Part shown: piece after piece, positions 33,169-33,718 of the stretch
How the letters are laid out: the number at the start of each line of letters is the position of its first letter
Position numbering within the stretch: position 1 is the first letter of the stretch
Assembly (NCBI RefSeq): GCF_023145695.1
Contig: NZ_JAJHVV010000020.1
Location: 1 to 33,718, forward strand
Direction of reading: 5' to 3'
DNA: 33,718 bases
From: Vibrio amylolyticus
Lineage (GTDB): Bacteria; Pseudomonadota; Gammaproteobacteria; Enterobacterales; Vibrionaceae
Position numbers and translations under genes: made by a program
The notes under the pieces: model-generated
What the model saw: the letters and a program-made list of their open reading frames with translations, nothing else
What the model was told of the DNA's origin: nothing
Database searches by the model: none

Positions 33169-33718
33169 TTAACTTAATCGCCACTGAGAAGCGATATTCT
33201 GCATGGTGTCTAATCGCTCTTCAGACAATGACCAAATATCAGAGGGTGATGAATCGATGGGAATATGAGATAAATCCACGCTTAACCAGTCTCGGTTGTA
33301 CCAGTGCAGGCGAGACAGTGCTGGAAAAAACTCTCGTCTTTCATACTCGTTCATTGAGCCCATTAACATCACTAACTGTCGAGGCTCATTAAAACGTATT
33401 AGCATCTCAGCTTTCCCTTTTTTCACCACTACGCGGCTGCGAAGAGAGGCCAGTAACGTTGCAAGCTCGATTGATTCATTGGCGTATACAAGGCACCCAC
33501 TCGGCTTGGTTTCAAATTGTTCAATACAGAGTTTGAGAGCGCATTCACTGTTGTTTAAATGAACCAGAACAGGTCCACTTTCAACCTGCGCAAATCGGGT
33601 TTGATTAAATAGCGGGATAGCCTGAGTTTGACTAACATCACGAGTATTTTCATCTAATAACTGCTCTTTCCAATCTTTCCAAACCGTAGGTTCGATCAAG
33701 GCGTAAACCTGCTCTTCT
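33169..33718 (-). CDS. DUF4123-type type VI secretion adaptor/chaperone (partial, start beyond window)
   Basis: The frame is open through the right edge, so the gene's start lies outside; 182 residues are visible. The visible N-terminus EEQVYALIEPTVW and the middle segment GPVLVHLNNSE followed by hydrophobic strands fit DUF4123, the Tap/TEC adaptor family that joins effectors to VgrG spikes. The methionine-like start at 33699 is a TTG inside the domain and is not the true start. It reads into the LysM protein gene 57 bases downstream, the usual adaptor-then-effector order. A vgrG or hcp gene would be expected just beyond the window. The DUF4123 assignment is by pattern and gene order. Confidence 0.72.
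   Translation of the reverse strand, partial: EEQVYALIEPTVWKDWKEQLLDENTRDVSQTQAIPLFNQTRFAQVESGPVLVHLNNSECALKLCIEQFETKPSGCLVYANESIELATLLASLRSRVVVKKGKAEMLIRFNEPRQLVMLMGSMNEYERREFFPALSRLHWYNRDWLSVDLSHIPIDSSPSDIWSLSEERLDTMQNIASQWRLS

Overview
The window looks like a chromosomal segment of a Vibrio, possibly of the Splendidus group. Base composition is moderately AT-rich, and several genes match families I know mainly from vibrios: a DUF2999 protein, a VC1184-type class V PLP enzyme, a stand-alone glgC, a LysM/DUF4123 type VI secretion pair, and small Vibrio-style hypothetical proteins. No tRNA, rRNA, insertion sequence, integrase or CRISPR array was seen. The strain and species cannot be fixed from this sequence alone.

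Layout. 1-7,007: the tail of an outer-membrane barrel protein, glgC (ADP-glucose synthesis), a small hypothetical gene, a glycine-zipper lipoprotein, a CHASE-GGDEF-EAL cyclic-di-GMP enzyme and a GltS-type symporter. 7,300-15,055: a copper/silver resistance cluster. It starts with a CueR-type promoter (TTGACC-N19-TACTCT around a CCTT/AAGG dyad), then a Cys/His-rich exported leader protein, a CusC-like outer-membrane factor, a CusB-like adaptor carrying two fused CusF-like domains, the CusA pump with all three methionine relay residues, and a cupredoxin with an MDHG/MDHS tail. It closes at a long hairpin. 15,089-19,804: a PilZ protein, a two-gene operon of a 2-oxoglutarate dioxygenase overlapping a class V PLP enzyme, DUF2999, a tandem pair of tiny membrane proteins and a HAD phosphatase. 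20,041-28,202: three LysR regulators, two of them divergent from an oxidoreductase; a secreted protein made of three 26-residue repeats; a DUF1456 protein; a MerR regulator fused to a methyltransferase; and a second methyltransferase.

28,351-33,718 is the most accessory-looking part. A DUF4123 adaptor (cut by the window edge) and a LysM-headed 825-residue protein on the minus strand converge on two tandem plus-strand lipoproteins with SUMF1 folds. The two lipoproteins are nearly identical in their first ~146 residues and diverge strongly afterwards. The arrangement suggests a type VI secretion adaptor, its effector, and duplicated periplasmic protective lipoproteins. The roles of effector and protector are inferred, not shown.

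The strongest leads for something undescribed are (1) this convergent module and (2) the copper operon, where a CueR-type promoter, a Cys-rich leader ORF ending in RPPIA, a large stem-loop just before the next gene, and a CusB-CusF-CusF fusion occur together. The dioxygenase/PLP pair and the 26-residue repeat protein are further candidates. Several start codons were placed by ribosome binding site rather than at the longest ORF: GltS, the PLP enzyme, DUF2999, the LysR at 21,593, the NAD(P)-binding protein at 25,311 and the first SUMF1 lipoprotein.
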